From positions 76,061,067-76,125,066 of the forward strand of contig OX359245.1 in NCBI GenBank assembly GCA_947179485.1: DNA of 64,000 nucleotides. The letters are read 5' to 3'. A program made the translations under genes and the position numbers. The notes under the pieces were generated by a model. The model worked only from the letters and a program-made list of their open reading frames with translations, did not search any database and was not told the DNA's origin. This document shows positions 48,236 through 60,749 of this stretch, one piece after another. Source of the stretch: Allacma fusca (lineage: Eukaryota > Arthropoda > Collembola > Symphypleona > Sminthuridae). The stretch's first letter is position 1, and every line of letters starts with the position of its first letter.

Positions 48236-51200
48236 ATGGGGACGTCCGGTAGGAACGGGCTAGGGACGCTGGCCCTAATCTGCATCTTTCTAATCACCAT
48301 CCTCCGCACTGGTGAGTTCTAGGTTCATTATTGTAATATGTTTAAAATTTTATATTTAAATATATTCACTTGAGCTTGGCTTGTCTTTTGGCTTTCGTTT
48401 GGATGCCACTTCTTGAATCATAGTTTATTGTAAAAGTTAAAACATTTCTTACTTGAATTATTTCGGCACCTGTTGTCAGTTACACTCAATAGTGCAACTT
48501 ATTTAGAATTTAATTTTCGAACTTCATTTTATGGCAGTAGTGAAATGAACAGAGATGGAATGTTTTTGCTTGATGCAAGTAAATGAAATTGTTTTTTTTT
48601 AATTATTTTTTACGTGGCAATAAGCCATTTCAGGTTTATTTGTATTTAATGCGTACGTATAAATGTTCCGTTATTCTTAGGGGCTAATTTGTGTATTTAA
48701 TTTTTCAATTAATATAAATCTTGCAAAAAAATCTGCTTGTGAAACATAGAATTGAAGTTGGTAACTTCAAGAATAATTCACGGCATGAAAGTCAATGTGT
48801 GAAGCCAACATGTTCATTTTGCTGCATAATTAGTTTTTACAATTATCCATCCATTCAATAATGTATTGCTGTTGAGCACCAAATTAGAATGTGAGAGTGA
48901 GAGATGTTTTGAAAGTGTATTTAGAATAATTGTTCTTTCTGGAGTACTGCAATTGGGTGTTAATAAATTAAATTAATTCAATTCAATTTACTATTTAGGT
49001 AAAGCTCAAGATCAGTTCATTCCAGTGCAAACCTACGGCTACATTCAACAGCCCGCAACTTTTACGCCAGACCAGAGCAGCTCTTTCCAACAACCGCAGT
49101 CATCTGTTTTACAGCAACAATCCATGAGGCAGTCCAGATTCATCGATGGACCTTTTATGGCAGCTCCAGCTCAACAGTTTGTACCTGTGTTTCCTCAAGC
49201 CGCTTTCCAGCCCGTCATGGCAGCTCCTGTGACCCCAGTACAATTCGGCACACCTCAATTTGTCGGTTTCGTCCCTCAACCTTCATCATCGGATTTCATG
49301 CAACCAGTAACAGCACCTCCAACTCCAGCCCCAAAAGTCATCCCCACTACAGTTGCCCCTGAGCCTCCAGCAGAGCCCCCGACCACACCTACACCGCCTT
49401 TCCCAGGTAAACACATTATGATCTCAAATGCCTCAGACTCATCCCTTCAAGACATAAACGTGCAAACCAGATCTGCTCAAGAAACGACTGCAACCTTCGA
49501 TCAAAGTGACCCGAATAAGAACAAAACAGATACCATCCCGAAAAGCCAGCTGTTCAGCTTCAGTCCGGTTCTCTCTGATCCTACTTCTATCGAGGCTCTC
49601 AAATCTCAGGTCAAATTGACCCGGTTCCAGATTTGGTGGATTACAAATCAGATCTTGCCTCAGGTGAGCGACCGACTCCGACCGGATTATGTTTTGATGC
49701 TGCCGACCCCATTCCAACAGGGAATCCCAACAGCTAACATTTCTCAGATATTGATATCTCCCGTGGTTAGACACGAAACTTTAAGAACTTTGATTGACGT
49801 GGCTGAAGGATATTTACCATCGCAGTTGGCTGTAGTGTTACAACGAATCCGCCTTTCCGAACCGCCAATCATCCGGAGCATATTGGGTTCAAGCAATCCA
49901 AGCGTGATTTTGGATCAGATTAATCCAAGGGAAATTACGAAAAACATCAATACAGTTGTCAGGACCATCACTGAGATGCCGGAAACGGGTCGATTCGGAA
50001 TAACATCTGTTCAAGCAAAACTCCTGCCACCAACCCTTCTGTCAATTTGGCTCCGATCTGTAAATCAATCACGATTTACTGCTTTGGATCTTCTGGGTCA
50101 GAGTCCAATGGGAGCGGCACATGAATTACAGCTGGCTATATTGGGTCTAACCTGTCAAGACGTGAGGGCTTTGAGCCCGAATGACCTCCTTCCTGTCACT
50201 AACTACTTCAGGCGGGAACTGTACAGTCTGAGGTACTTCCAGGATTTGAGCTTCCCAATGAGCTTACGCAGATGCTTAATGAACAAACTTCTGGAGTTCT
50301 TGGCGACCAAGCCAGGCAGTGCACCGCATATTCTGGATAAACTTAATCCTGCGGAGGTCAAAGCTATTGGAGGTAAACATTGAAATATTTACTAACTCTG
50401 TTTGCTGTGGGGATTTAATATTTTCCTCATTGTTCTGTGATCTTATAGTCACTCTCAACATGTAGGAGAATTTACATATGACTATAAGATTTAATTTTGA
50501 CATGACTCAAATGAGTTAAACTGGAGTTAGCTCTTTTATGATTTTTTGTTTTCAATCGCTAAAATGAAATTACCTTGGTTGGTTTTCGCTGGTAATTTTG
50601 GCTCGGTTGATTTTGCGTAATTTGATCGGGTGTTAGTTGTTGTTCTGTGTAATTCCTCTAATAAAATTATACTCTTATATGTACATAATTACAATTGCTG
50701 AATTATGTTTTTTTTAATTCATAATAATTGTGTGTTCTAGGCGAGGTCCTCACATCTATTCCAACTGCAGCTCTGAAGAAGGTCAATCCTCATACAAAAT
50801 ATTTCATCATTGGAGAGATCGGAAGGCTGGATCCTATCAGTTTGGTTAAGTTCGCTAACTTGAAGAAGCTTCAATGGTATGCCCAAACTCTCTTTGGTGT
50901 GAACGATACAGATGTAGAAGCAGCGGAAGCGGAACTAGTGGCTGTCGAAGGTCGAAGTGCAGATCAAGACGATCCTCTCGACGATGATTTCCTAGATTTC
51001 AAACATCATGAAATTAAAGAAGACAATCCTATTTCTGAAGAAAGTGCGGCTGCTGAAGCAGATTCTATTGACGAAGATGTTGTGTCAGCTGAAGGGAAGA
51101 CAAGGCGCCGCCGAAGTCATCATGGCCTGTTGACAGATAAACTACACCATATGGGGAGCTTGTATTGTTACTCAACATCTTTGTTAGACTCCAAGCAAGA

Positions 51201-53938
51201 GAGCACAACCATTCGGGAATTTTTCGATCAAAAAGAGTCAATTGGAGAACGAACCTGCTGCATGAGTAAGGCCATGAGGAAGAAGTGGAACACTTTCCTA
51301 AAATCTATTTACGGAACAAACGTAACCAGCTGGAACCAATTCGACCTCAGCTCCTTGGGGGACTTGTTGGTGTCACTGAGCGAGCGGGAAATCAGGCTCT
51401 TGTCCGTAGACGATCTTTCCAAAGTAGTAGCGAATCTCATCAAGCAGTCTGGGTTTAATAAGGAGGTCCGTCTTCCAGGTCATATTACTCAGTTGAGCTT
51501 CGGCAAAGCCTGTCAGGCGATGCTTCCGGATGATGAAGCGGAACAATTTAACCGGGCTTACAAGGCTTTGTACAAGAAATTCGCTCAGGCTGCACAGTGG
51601 CTTCTCGGTACTTCTCGGAATACGACAGACAAAAACAAGTTGAAGGTGTTAATTTAAATTAATTTGATATCATAGTCAAAATTTAATTAATTTAATTCAT
51701 TCCAGTAATTAGTTCATTCTATACATGGGCATAATGGATATTTGTGCGACCTGCGGGTTCCAAATTGATTTAACCTTTTACTGTCACTCTGGGGAAAATA
51801 ATCCTATCAAATCTCAAACTTTTCAGCTTTGGTCGTGTCCTCAGTGACCACACAATTACATCTACAATGATCCAACTTCAAGTAAATATTATTTAGCAAG
51901 TAATTAATTAAAATTCATGTTTTTTAGATAACCTGTGATGGTCTCATTATGGCCGGCCCAGCAGCAGTTGGTTACACAGCGAATGACCTTATGACGATGG
52001 ACCCTCGTGAGATGTTCGACTGTATTGAAACTCTTGGAACACTGGACTTTGATGACGATTTTAAGTTCGAATTGCTTCATTTTTTCCGAGAAAACTTTCA
52101 ACTTGCAGGAAAGCGGATGAGTATTCTCACCTTAATTGAGCTCGGGAAGCTTATTCCGGAACTTTCCGCCACGGATGTCCAAGACATGCCACTCTTCCTC
52201 CCGGAAGCTTTAGACTCTGTAGCGGTCATGGGAACACAAATTACTAATCTTGAACTGGTTAGTGTTGCTTCAAGTGTATGTTTCAAAATGTGTGTAACTT
52301 TTGTATCCTGTAATTATTATTGAGGACATTTATGTTTTTAGCTTAAGGCTATCGGAACGAAATTTACAACTGATAATCGTATTCTTCCGGGACTCATCGG
52401 CTCCCGCTCAGTCAACTTTCGAGTAGTTGTTCGTGCTTTGGGGAATATCGTATGTGGCCTGAATGAACATGTTGTTTCCAGCATTCTGGACTCGGACCCT
52501 ACGATCATGTTGGATACTAGTCCAGAGGTTGGATTTATTCAAGGATGTTCCCAAAGCATTCTCAACATCATTGCTGCCCATGCCGTACGTCCATCTAATT
52601 ACGGACCTCCCGAGACTTGGTCTTTAGTAGATGTTCGTACTTTGGGGGTTGTTGTTGCAGGTATTATGTACTCCCAAGTTTTTTTTAAAAGCATTTGCAT
52701 TTAAACTAGCCTTGTAATAACTCTGACCTATCTTGAGCAGCACCCATCTCAAATTGAATTTGTTCAAATATAAAGCCACATAGGTAAAGTTGCAACTAAA
52801 TCTGTGTTTGGGATCAAGTTAAATCATTAAATATTTCTTGTGTAACTTTAGCTCCGTTATTATACTCGACCTTAAACCTCCTTGACTTTATGCATACCAA
52901 CTTGACCAATCTAGATAGTTGCTGGACAGTTGTTAAGGCGTAAAATTCTTGACTTATTGTTAGCTTAGATCGGCGAAAAGTACAACAACAGAGTCCTCAA
53001 CGGACATAGTGAGCCAGTAATTTGAGTTTGTCAGAATCTTGTAATTTGTAAATTATCCTATAAGAGCGTCAAACTTTCATTTAAAACTTTACTCCATGAA
53101 AAATAATTTCTTAAATTATCATTGTTCAATTATTGATTATGATTTGAAAATAACTTTTACAATTCTAGGATTGACGCCAGACATGCTCGCGCGGATCCCA
53201 CCTAACTCGATGGAAGGTTTGACACCGCTTGCTGTTCGATCTCTGCCCCCAGAATCCATATTAGCTCTTACCCCGCATCAAATATTCCGTATTACCTCGG
53301 ATGCAGCCTTAGCCATTGATTTCTCCCACACAGAAGCGATGAACCAAGAGCAAAAAAACGCTTTGATGGTCACTATTGCCGTTGACCGGGATACCTTTTT
53401 TGTACATCCTAAAGTGTCGAAGGGCAATACCAGGCTCTTCGCTGGTTTCATGGGTGACTCAGAAGATGAAAGTTTCCACGAACTCCCCAGCAAACCAATT
53501 GAGTCCCTAAAAAGTTCTAAAGAGAAGAATATGACCTCAACCCCGACTTCGAAGTCCAGTCAAGAAGAGCCAATAGACCCAGAAACCGAAGAAGATGTTC
53601 AAGCACGGTCAGTTGGAGGTTCAAATGCTACTAGCACCAATGACACGGTGACGGTTGAGGTTTTAACTGACCCAGATCAGATCGAAGGTATTGACCTTGA
53701 TGAGAAGATGCGCAGTGTCAACGGTTCAGAAACTGGTACAACCATGTCAAAGAATGAGACCATGGAAACAAATGGAACCATGACCACAAGTGAAACAACT
53801 ACAACTACAACAGAAGCCCCTCGTCATGAAGGAGACTCAGCGACAACTCGCAAACCGTCTTCCGCCAATCAATTCTCATTAAATTCGTTTGTATTAATTT
53901 CAAGTATGGTAGGATTTTTGAAATATTTATGCTTATGA
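48236..53938 (+). CDS. Secreted, GPI-anchored stereocilin/otoancorin/mesothelin-like protein
   Basis: Six exons: 48236-48311, 48999-50372, 50741-51645, 51928-52275, 52342-52660 and 53169-53938, all GT-AG with agreeing phases, giving about 1263 residues. Exon 1 encodes a signal peptide (hydrophobic LALICIFLITIL). Residues about 30-155 are Q/P-rich and low complexity. The body consists of leucine-rich helical repeats with recurring ALSPNDLLPV or LTPDMLARIPP phrasing, typical of the stereocilin/otoancorin/mesothelin superfamily of extracellular matrix or cell-surface proteins. Residues about 540-600 are acidic and followed by KTRRRRSHH (RRRR about 605-608), a candidate furin site. The Ser/Thr-rich C-terminus ends in a hydrophobic tail (NSFVLISSMVGFL) with no cytoplasmic domain, as expected of a GPI signal. 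The start is chosen because it gives the signal peptide and splices in phase. The exon 4 donor is taken at 52275 (GTATGT). An alternative GTTAGT at 52258 would shorten the protein by 6 residues. Probable role: apical surface or matrix attachment. Confidence 0.8.
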
Positions 53939-54328
53939 AAATATTGAATTTTTACTTCTACTTCTTTAACATCCGTTAACTATTAAACGTTAATTTTATG
54001 CCAGAGGTTTATATTGGCCTAATCCGCCTCTTTCCATATTATGTTTTCCCGGTGATTTTAATTATTCATTATCGCTAATTGTCTTGATCCATTCGGTCTG
54101 AAAATTCAAAAAAATAAAGATTTCGTTCGTTTTCAAACATAACTCTTTTCATACATTTATTGTAACTTTGGAAGGGCATGAAAAGTAGGTTTTGCATTGT
54201 AACCATCTCATACACGAATTTACAAAATGCACGTAAATAATAATTTTCTGGATTATTTGTAATTTATCTTCAGTTGAAATAGATTTACGGCCAATAGGAG
54301 GAACGCTGAGATCAATAATTATATTTTG

Positions 54329-56869
54329 TCAAATGTACTTTTTGTACTTGTTCATCAGTTCATTCACTATGGCTTGGGCCTTTTTCTCCTAAAAAAAAGA
54401 ATTTAAAAAAATTAAATATCTTTAAACCAGCATTATACACAATTACTGTGCATACTAGTTATTGCAAGCATTGTTCTATTTGTTTTAAGAAAAACATGAA
54501 CTAGCAGCACGCTCAACCCAACTGCTCTTAAAAGGATACAACAAAAATAAATCGTATTTAAAAAAAAAATTAAGGAACATAATTATTACAGAGGGAGACT
54601 CTGCAGTTAAGCCAGAGGCTGACTTGAGCCAAAAAGCGGCTTTTGGATTGTCACCAGTGCTTATGTAGCACCTGGCAATGTACATCCGATTCTCTATTAG
54701 AGGTTTATCCCCGAGCTTCTCCGCCTCAAGGAAATGATGAAGGGCTTCTTGAACTGTTGAAGTCGGCGGATTTGAAAATAGAGTCGAAGCCATTCGACGC
54801 TCCACCCAAGTCAATTGGCTTACCTAAATAAATGAAACAAATATGATTTTTAATTAATTTTTTTTTTAAAGTGCAGGCAATAATTTTAGTCAAACTAATG
54901 TGCAAGTACGAACTTCATAACAAAACCGGCCAAGCAAATGATGAAGACTGGAGTCCAAAGGGTTAAGTGCCAATGCTCGGTCAACGTGCTCTTTGAATAT
55001 GAAGCCACTCTGGATCCGATCATTAATTTTGAGAAACTCACCACGACTGCCGGAAGTGATAGCTAACCACTTGTGAGATTCAGCAGAGTTCTCGTTTAAC
55101 TTCACAGCTTTCTCAGCGCATGCTACAGCTGAAATTACATTGTGCTGAAACGTTACAAGTTTTGCGAAAATGTAAATCAGTATAAATTATGGGTGAGGGA
55201 AGAAATCACAGAAATAGCTTCGTATTAAAAATTAAGTTGCGCTATATAAATTTCTAGGTCTATGATAAAGGTCAACGAAAAAATTAAGGTCAATGTTTCA
55301 AAATCCTTCAAATTTTGGACAAAAATTTCACATTTAAGTAGAACTCCAACCATTTTATAATTGTGAATAAACAGGTCAGAGGAAATTATGCCCAATACAA
55401 CAGCAAGGTCAAAGGTCACTAAAAACAGGGCTTTGATGTTTATTATAAAAATCAAGTGGGAAATTTTGTTCGTCACTGAATACTTGAAAACGCAGTAATA
55501 TATAAATGAATAGAAAATAAGTAGAATTTAGTATATTCAAAAGGTCAAAGAGGTCATGTCTATAATTTTCACACCATAGCTCAGGAATAAAATATCCCAG
55601 TTAATCGTGATAAGAGCGGAATAGTAATTTCCAGGAAATAATATGCTCATGGTCATCTAAATAATACTTCTAAATGGTCAATGTCAAAGGTCAAAACTCA
55701 TAGACAGAAGCATGTACTGTGGGAGGGTCTGGAATGCTATCCTTATAAAGAGCAAAAATATTGTCAACATTCCCTACACCACACAATGCTAAGTGGTCCA
55801 TTTGTACAGATATGCAAGATCCTGCCATCTAACGAGTAGGTTGTTTTAAAGGTGCTGGTTTAGAGGGAGCTGACAGAACTTACCACTTATGAGAAGTCCC
55901 TTCTGACAGTCTTTGTCCTGACGTTGTTCCGCCATTTGTGCTTCAATATGAGTAGCTTTTGCCATTCTCCACCAAAAGTCTGAGACATTTTTCAGCTAAA
56001 ATAATTGTGATACCCATTAAATGATAAAAGGAGGCTTACATAATACAAACTTTCCCAAAAATATATGACACTAACGCCACACTAGAGGTCAAGTATTTTT
56101 TTAAACGTTATAGGGTTAACATTAATAACGCTTTATAGTTATGCAAAAATTGTGTACATGAAACGCATTAGTCAAAAACTATGTCACCTTGTCACCAGTT
56201 GACTTAAGTTTCCCATAGGCGTCGTGCTGATCAGCCGTAGATCCATCCAGAAGTTCGTCGATGTTCGCAAAGAATAACTCCACGTTTTCTCCCTCATCCG
56301 TCCCAGTACCCACAGATCTGCAGGTTTTAATGTCGTTTCAAAATAATGATTTCGAAATTATTCTAATTTAGAATTTTGTAACCAGCGGCAGGAGTTCTCT
56401 GACTAGAAAATTTAAGCTAAATCTGCTATTCCTGCCATATGATAAAAAAGGAATAATTAAAATGAACTCTCTGCTTAGCGATCATGGATCCTGATCTGGA
56501 TGAGGTTTCGTTCATGGATATGGAATGTGTGGGAGCCATTTCAGAGGATTCGACGGTGCCAACAGATAATGTTCGGACTTGTCGATGCTCGGTTTCCACT
56601 GCGACCGTGATGACCCTGGCATTGGACACCGGCTTGACTTTCTCAACAGACACTTTCAATTCCTCACTGGTCCGGTTCCCAGTCCTGTCCAGCGGGGTTG
56701 AGATAGAATGGATGGCAACGTGCTTCTCCACCTGATGCTTGATATAGTGAACGTAGACGGAGCAAATCCCAAAAAATGCTCCCAGACCCACGAACCCGAA
56801 CGCGGCCATTAGGACTAAGCGCTTCTCCCAAATCAGCAAATCGGAGTCCGCAGTTTCGTCAGTATCCAT
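54329..56869 (-). CDS. Regulator of microtubule dynamics family protein (RMDN/PTPIP51-like)
   Basis: Exons on minus: 56869 to about 56468, 56317-56188, 55995-55884, 55128-54914, 54823-54590 and 54388-54329 (stop TGA). Exon 1 begins MDTDETADSD and has one membrane segment (LVLMAAFGFVGLGAFFGICS) near the N-terminus, then a variable Ser/Thr linker. Exons 3-6 carry the conserved TPR-like domain: DFWWRMAKAT, ENSAESHKWLAI, FKEHVDRALALNP, LHHLLGRFCYEV, LTWVERRMAS and ENRMYIARCYIS. In vertebrates the membrane-anchored member RMDN3 (PTPIP51) tethers ER to mitochondria and binds lipids. The N-terminal anchor makes that the better comparison than RMDN1/2. Exons 2 to 6 join in phase. The exon 1 to 2 junction is one base off with canonical sites (AGA|GTTCAT and CTGCAG|A), so an indel error, an unseen exon or a real lesion is possible. 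It converges with the stereocilin-like gene, 390 bp between stops. Confidence 0.8.
55140..55883. repeat. Intron with a cluster of AGGTCA half-sites
   Basis: The intron between RMDN exons 3 and 4 holds repeated AGGTCA/GGTCA words on plus: about 55257, 55287, 55374, 55406-55418 (a perfect AGGTCA-A-AGGTCA direct repeat), 55542-55556 (spacing of three), 55650, 55676 and 55681-55693. AGGTCA is the nuclear-receptor half-site; DR1 is bound by HNF4 or RXR/USP-type dimers. The whole tract may equally be an old word-filled repeat like others in the window. Confidence 0.6.
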
Positions 56870-58380
56870 CTTGTCAGTCTTTGGTTTTAATACTAAATTA
56901 ACTATAAAATAAAAACTTTTCCATCCCCCCTTGACCAATCCCTCTGTCAACACTTCCGGTACACATACACTGCACTATCTTCGAATGCTTGATTTGATTG
57001 GACAATCCTTTCCAAATACAGTACGTGCTTAAATATTTTCGTTGTTGGTTTCTTTTTGAGTTCGAAAATATCTGTTTTTGGGGTACTGTTGGATTTGCAC
57101 AAAGGTCATGCATATAACTCAGTAAAGTTAGAGTTCAGTTCAAGCTCCAGGGCTGGCAGAAAGTTTTCCTTAACAAAACGTACAAATATAATATGATTCA
57201 GTGTGCCCCATATTCATATTCACATGAATAACTTGTGTATGTCACGAGGGCACTTGGTTGTACAATTAAGTGATCTATTAAAAATTTAAGTAGTTCAAAT
57301 TTCCTTCAACATTAAAATTATGCTCTTAATTACTTTTACGTAAACGTGTCTGTGGTATTGCAGTCCGATGTGTGTTTAGTTGGTGACTGGTGACGTTAAA
57401 AACTGAGCTGAGTTTGAGCCATGTCACCTTTGACCTTACGTCAGATGCCAGGTGGTTTGGAAAAATGTGATGTCAAGCCGAGATTTAGAAATTTTTTACA
57501 TTGTATTTGCATACAGCACTAAAACGCATTTAAATATCATTTTAACTTCATTTTTCACGGATGGCTTCTCAAAAACATTTTGGAAATGGGAGACATCAAA
57601 AAAACTTCGAGTGTATGTAGAGTGTAGCAGCGAATGGCGGCGAGTGCTGTTAAGATTTTAAGATAATGCTGACATGGCGTTATTATAATTATATAATTGG
57701 AATATTATTCTTATTCTTCATCGATTTAGAATAATCTTAAAATTATATCTGTAGCAGAAAAGTAAAGATGGGTCGAATCGCCGTGAAGGTATCAGTCATG
57801 GTCTCGTGATTATCAGTTATCACGATCCAGAAGTAGCCAATCTTGAAACAATATTGATAAAAAATATTTTGCTTTAATTTATATTTTTTAACGAACTAAA
57901 ATTATTATTATTAGAAATTATTTTTGTATGGGATGCTATTTTATTTAGGTTGGTTTATCGTTTCACTGGAAAACTGGAAACCAGGTAACGTGGACATGAG
58001 CATATTATGCTACCAAAAATACTTATTATTACCAAAATAATGTCGGAATCGGGAGATAAAAAAATGTTGGGATTTAAATTAATAAATAAATAGGGAAATA
58101 AATAAAAACAGCTCTGGAATGCATGGAGACTTTTTATATTTCCATTGAATTATTTTATGGATCTATTTCAAAATCCCAACCAAAACATCAAATGGAGCTA
58201 GCCATGCGAAAGATGGATTAATAATTCGGCAAAGTAAACATCCCTTGGTGAGCGCCAATTTAAGTTCTAAATACTAATATAATTATAAGCGATGCTTCAA
58301 AACCAATTATACAAAAAACGAATCTACTTTTTAAACAATAACCCGGTGTTTAATTTTTCGTAATATTACTAATACATACA
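56870..58380. other. Upstream region of the RMDN-like gene, no second gene seen
   Basis: The promoter and 5' UTR of the minus-strand gene should lie in the first few hundred bases. I see no decisive core promoter element. A 69-codon plus frame at 57452 has no recognisable content. ATTATTATT-rich sequence dominates 57660-58100. Confidence 0.35.
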
Positions 58381-58384
58381 ATTT

Positions 58385-58500
58385 AATGTTCCAGTTTTGT
58401 GTACAAAAGTTATAGGCTGTAAAACCCGTTTTTTCGCATGGTCAACTGTATGGTTAAGAGGTAAGTCAAAAGAAAATATAATGGTAGTTGTAACGGCCAC
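58385..58500 (+). pseudogene. Fragment of Helitron 3' coding end
   Basis: CCCGTTTTTTCGCATGGTCA followed by ACTGTATGGTTAAGAGGTAA and GTCAAAAGAAAATATAATGG matches 44848-44915 of the Helitron relic almost base for base, including the FSHGQL-like codons. Only this terminal piece is present. This suggests either a 5'-deleted copy or a non-autonomous Helitron keeping its 3' end. Confidence 0.7.
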
Positions 58501-58517
58501 GGCAGAGATGATGGGCT

Positions 58518-58538
58518 AAGATTAGGTTAGGTTAGGGT
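58518..58538 (+). repeat. Short interstitial TTAGG-type run
   Basis: GATTAGGTTAGGTTAGGGTG contains three head-to-tail TTAGG units, the arthropod telomere word. It is too short to be a telomere. Confidence 0.6.
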
Positions 58539-58629
58539 GTATAACAAATGGGAGGGACACATTCAAGCCACCGCGCTCGCACTACAGATTTCGTGGTACC
58601 TTATCCTTAACCCAATGACGCAAAACTTT

Positions 58630-58711
58630 CGCAGCCTGCAGGATTCGAACCTGCGCGGGCAGAGCCCATTGGATTAGCAGTCCAACGCCTTAACCACTCG
58701 GCCAAAGGTGC
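58630..58711 (-). tRNA. tRNA-Ser (anticodon GCT)
   Basis: On the minus strand the gene reads from 58711. An A-box-like GGCCGAGTGGTTAAGGCG D-arm is followed by the anticodon stem-loop TTGGACTGCTAATCCAA (anticodon GCT). A long class II variable arm (GGGCTCTGCCC) and the B-box GGTTCGAATCC T-arm follow. The acceptor stem GCACCTT pairs with AGGCTGC with one C-C mismatch and one wobble pair. The 5' part of the gene is a very strong match to eukaryotic tRNA-Ser. The acceptor mismatch may mean a tRNA-derived copy rather than a functional gene. No intron. Confidence 0.88.
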
Positions 58712-59500
58712 TTTGTTCCGCAATGACTTTAAAAATTGCTAATTGCGTCCTCATAATTAAACTAGGAATATCTTCTTTAGCTGAATTTTACTGCTGTGTA
58801 CTTTACAGAATGCAGAAGAGTTAAATACATTAAAGAACATATTCAAGTCCGACAGGATTAGCTTGGATAAATATATTCAGCTCATATTCTCTAAGAAGTT
58901 CAAAAAGTTACTATACATATAATACTGACCAGCGCTCGGCATGGGTACTCCAAATTGGTATCCATACCCGAAGTCCGATCTATACCTGTATGTCTGAGTA
59001 TCCGGGGGTACAAAAAGGGGAGAAAAAACTGGAAGGGTCTACGATTACAAATTAAATTAGATACCGGCAGTTCCATCAAAACAATTTCCACACTACGTGT
59101 ATTAAAAATTAAAAGCAAACTGAACTATCTGTAGGTGAAGATTTTTACAGCATGTTGACAGACTTTTCAGCGAGCTATCAAACAAGTCACTTGGTGAATA
59201 ACCAAGGAAATGGCAAGTCTCATGAGGAAATCTAAACCTTTCCAGATATAATTTATTTCAAAGAAATCCTGTAAAGCAAAAGCAGTAAAACTGCCAGCGA
59301 AATAGTAAAGCATAATTTTTGTTTTAGAGTCTTCACCACCGTACTGAGAGGCTTTGAGCTACCAGGATAGAACTTATTTTGAAAAATATTCGATCTTGGG
59401 GAGTCAAATATTTTTTACTATTTCCCTTTTTTTTGGCTGATGGACGAAATGTTTTATGACACCCAGAAAATAAAAAAACCATAAAATCGGTTCATTAGTT
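58712..59500. other. Spacer with no supported gene
   Basis: 58930-59020 has a few GGTATCCATACCC/GGGTAC words similar to those in the MITE at 1410-1676 but no clear termini. Otherwise nothing. Confidence 0.4.
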
Positions 59501-59824
59501 ATTGGCCTTAAAAAATTATTGTGTGAAATGCGGTTGTATATGTATTTATAACATGCGTTCTTACGGCAACTTGTCTAAAAATGACATGCTACAAAATGAA
59601 CTTCCAATATATTGGGTACCTCTTAGACGGCATTCCATTTTAATTGACAGGATTAAATCCTCCACAGGATTACATTTACGTTATATAGCATGGATAGTGC
59701 CGTAACCCTTGGGAACCACTATATTGGAAATTCACTGGAATGGTAATATGGCAACTATGTTAATGATTAAATTATATCGTTCAAATTAGGATGCGTGCAC
59801 AAATTTGCATTCAGTTATAAGCTA
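59500..59824 (-). other. Distal 3' flank of copy gamma
   Basis: The reverse complement matches the beta flank on both sides of its hAT insertion. 59640-59690 matches 16700-16756 and 59545-59600 matches 17557-17610. This gives the unoccupied version of that insertion site. Confidence 0.75.
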
Positions 59825-60650
59825 CAGTAAAACCTGTATATAATGGTTTTCCGAGGGACGCCGAAATTTGACCACTATAGACAGGGACCACTGTATAAGT
59901 ATATAGTGGTCAAAAGTCACTATATAAACACATACAAATCTAGGCATACGAGCAGGAATCCGACAGCTTGAATTGCATATACGTTATTGACAACCAGCAA
60001 TTTTACACTTTTTAAAAATATTCACTAATTTACTTCTGATTGAGACTTCGAATTTTCAACTTTGCAAGGGAATCTTGAAGAATACTGCAGTGATCTTCAG
60101 AGCATCTTATCTTTTGAGACATTCTCCATAGAGAAATTGGGTTAAAATATTTATTCGACGAAGTTTCGGGTCGAATTACCTCAGGAGGATTTAATCGTCT
60201 GAGATCTTTTAAAGCTACCAATAATTTTTTAAGATGATTAAAAGTAACCATTAATTCATTTAAATACTTCAAAGGACTAATAATAGAGTCAATGAACCAT
60301 CGTTTGATTTGGTACAAATACATGCAGTATGAAACGGCTGGAGATAAAAACGCCCCAAAATGCCTTTAATTGCACTAAACTCAAGCAGCTGTGTCATTGG
60401 TTCGGGTTTGCGCGAGTTGTATCCTTTCGTTCTGACTGGTTGACCACTATATACAGGTACTTTAAGCTGTATTTTGAACTGAAGGGGCATGCTCATTAGA
60501 CCACTATGAACAGGTTACCACTATATAGAAAACCATTATATGGAGGGAATTCCCTATGATAAAGGATAGGAGGTGGGACCGGGAAGCCAAATTTGACCAC
60601 TATTGACAGGAAACCACTATATGAACGGCCATTATATACAGGTTTTACTG
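59825..60650. mobile_element. pogo/Tigger-like element with TA target site
   Basis: CAGTAAAACCTGTATATAAT at 59825 is exactly mirrored by ATTATATACAGGTTTTACTG ending at 60650. TA flanks both ends (59823-59824 and 60651-60652). Further ACCACTATA/TATAGTGG words fill both subterminal zones. CAGTARAACC termini with TA duplications are typical of pogo/Tigger elements. A 97-codon minus frame (60323-60030) inside may be a remnant of the transposase C-terminus, but the match is weak. Confidence 0.88.
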
Positions 60651-60749
60651 TATTTCATTCCTCCGTTTGCCAGGTGGGTAAAAATTAGACTCTGTTTTAG
60701 GATACAATTCCAGCTTACTATTCCTTCATTATATAGCGGCAGGAGGGAA

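Noticed and set aside
58518..58538. Telomere or subtelomere
   Set aside because: Only three TTAGG units, with ordinary genes on both sides.
60030..60323. 97-codon frame in the Tigger-like element as a host gene
   Set aside because: It lies wholly inside a TIR element with TA duplication. At best it is a transposase remnant.
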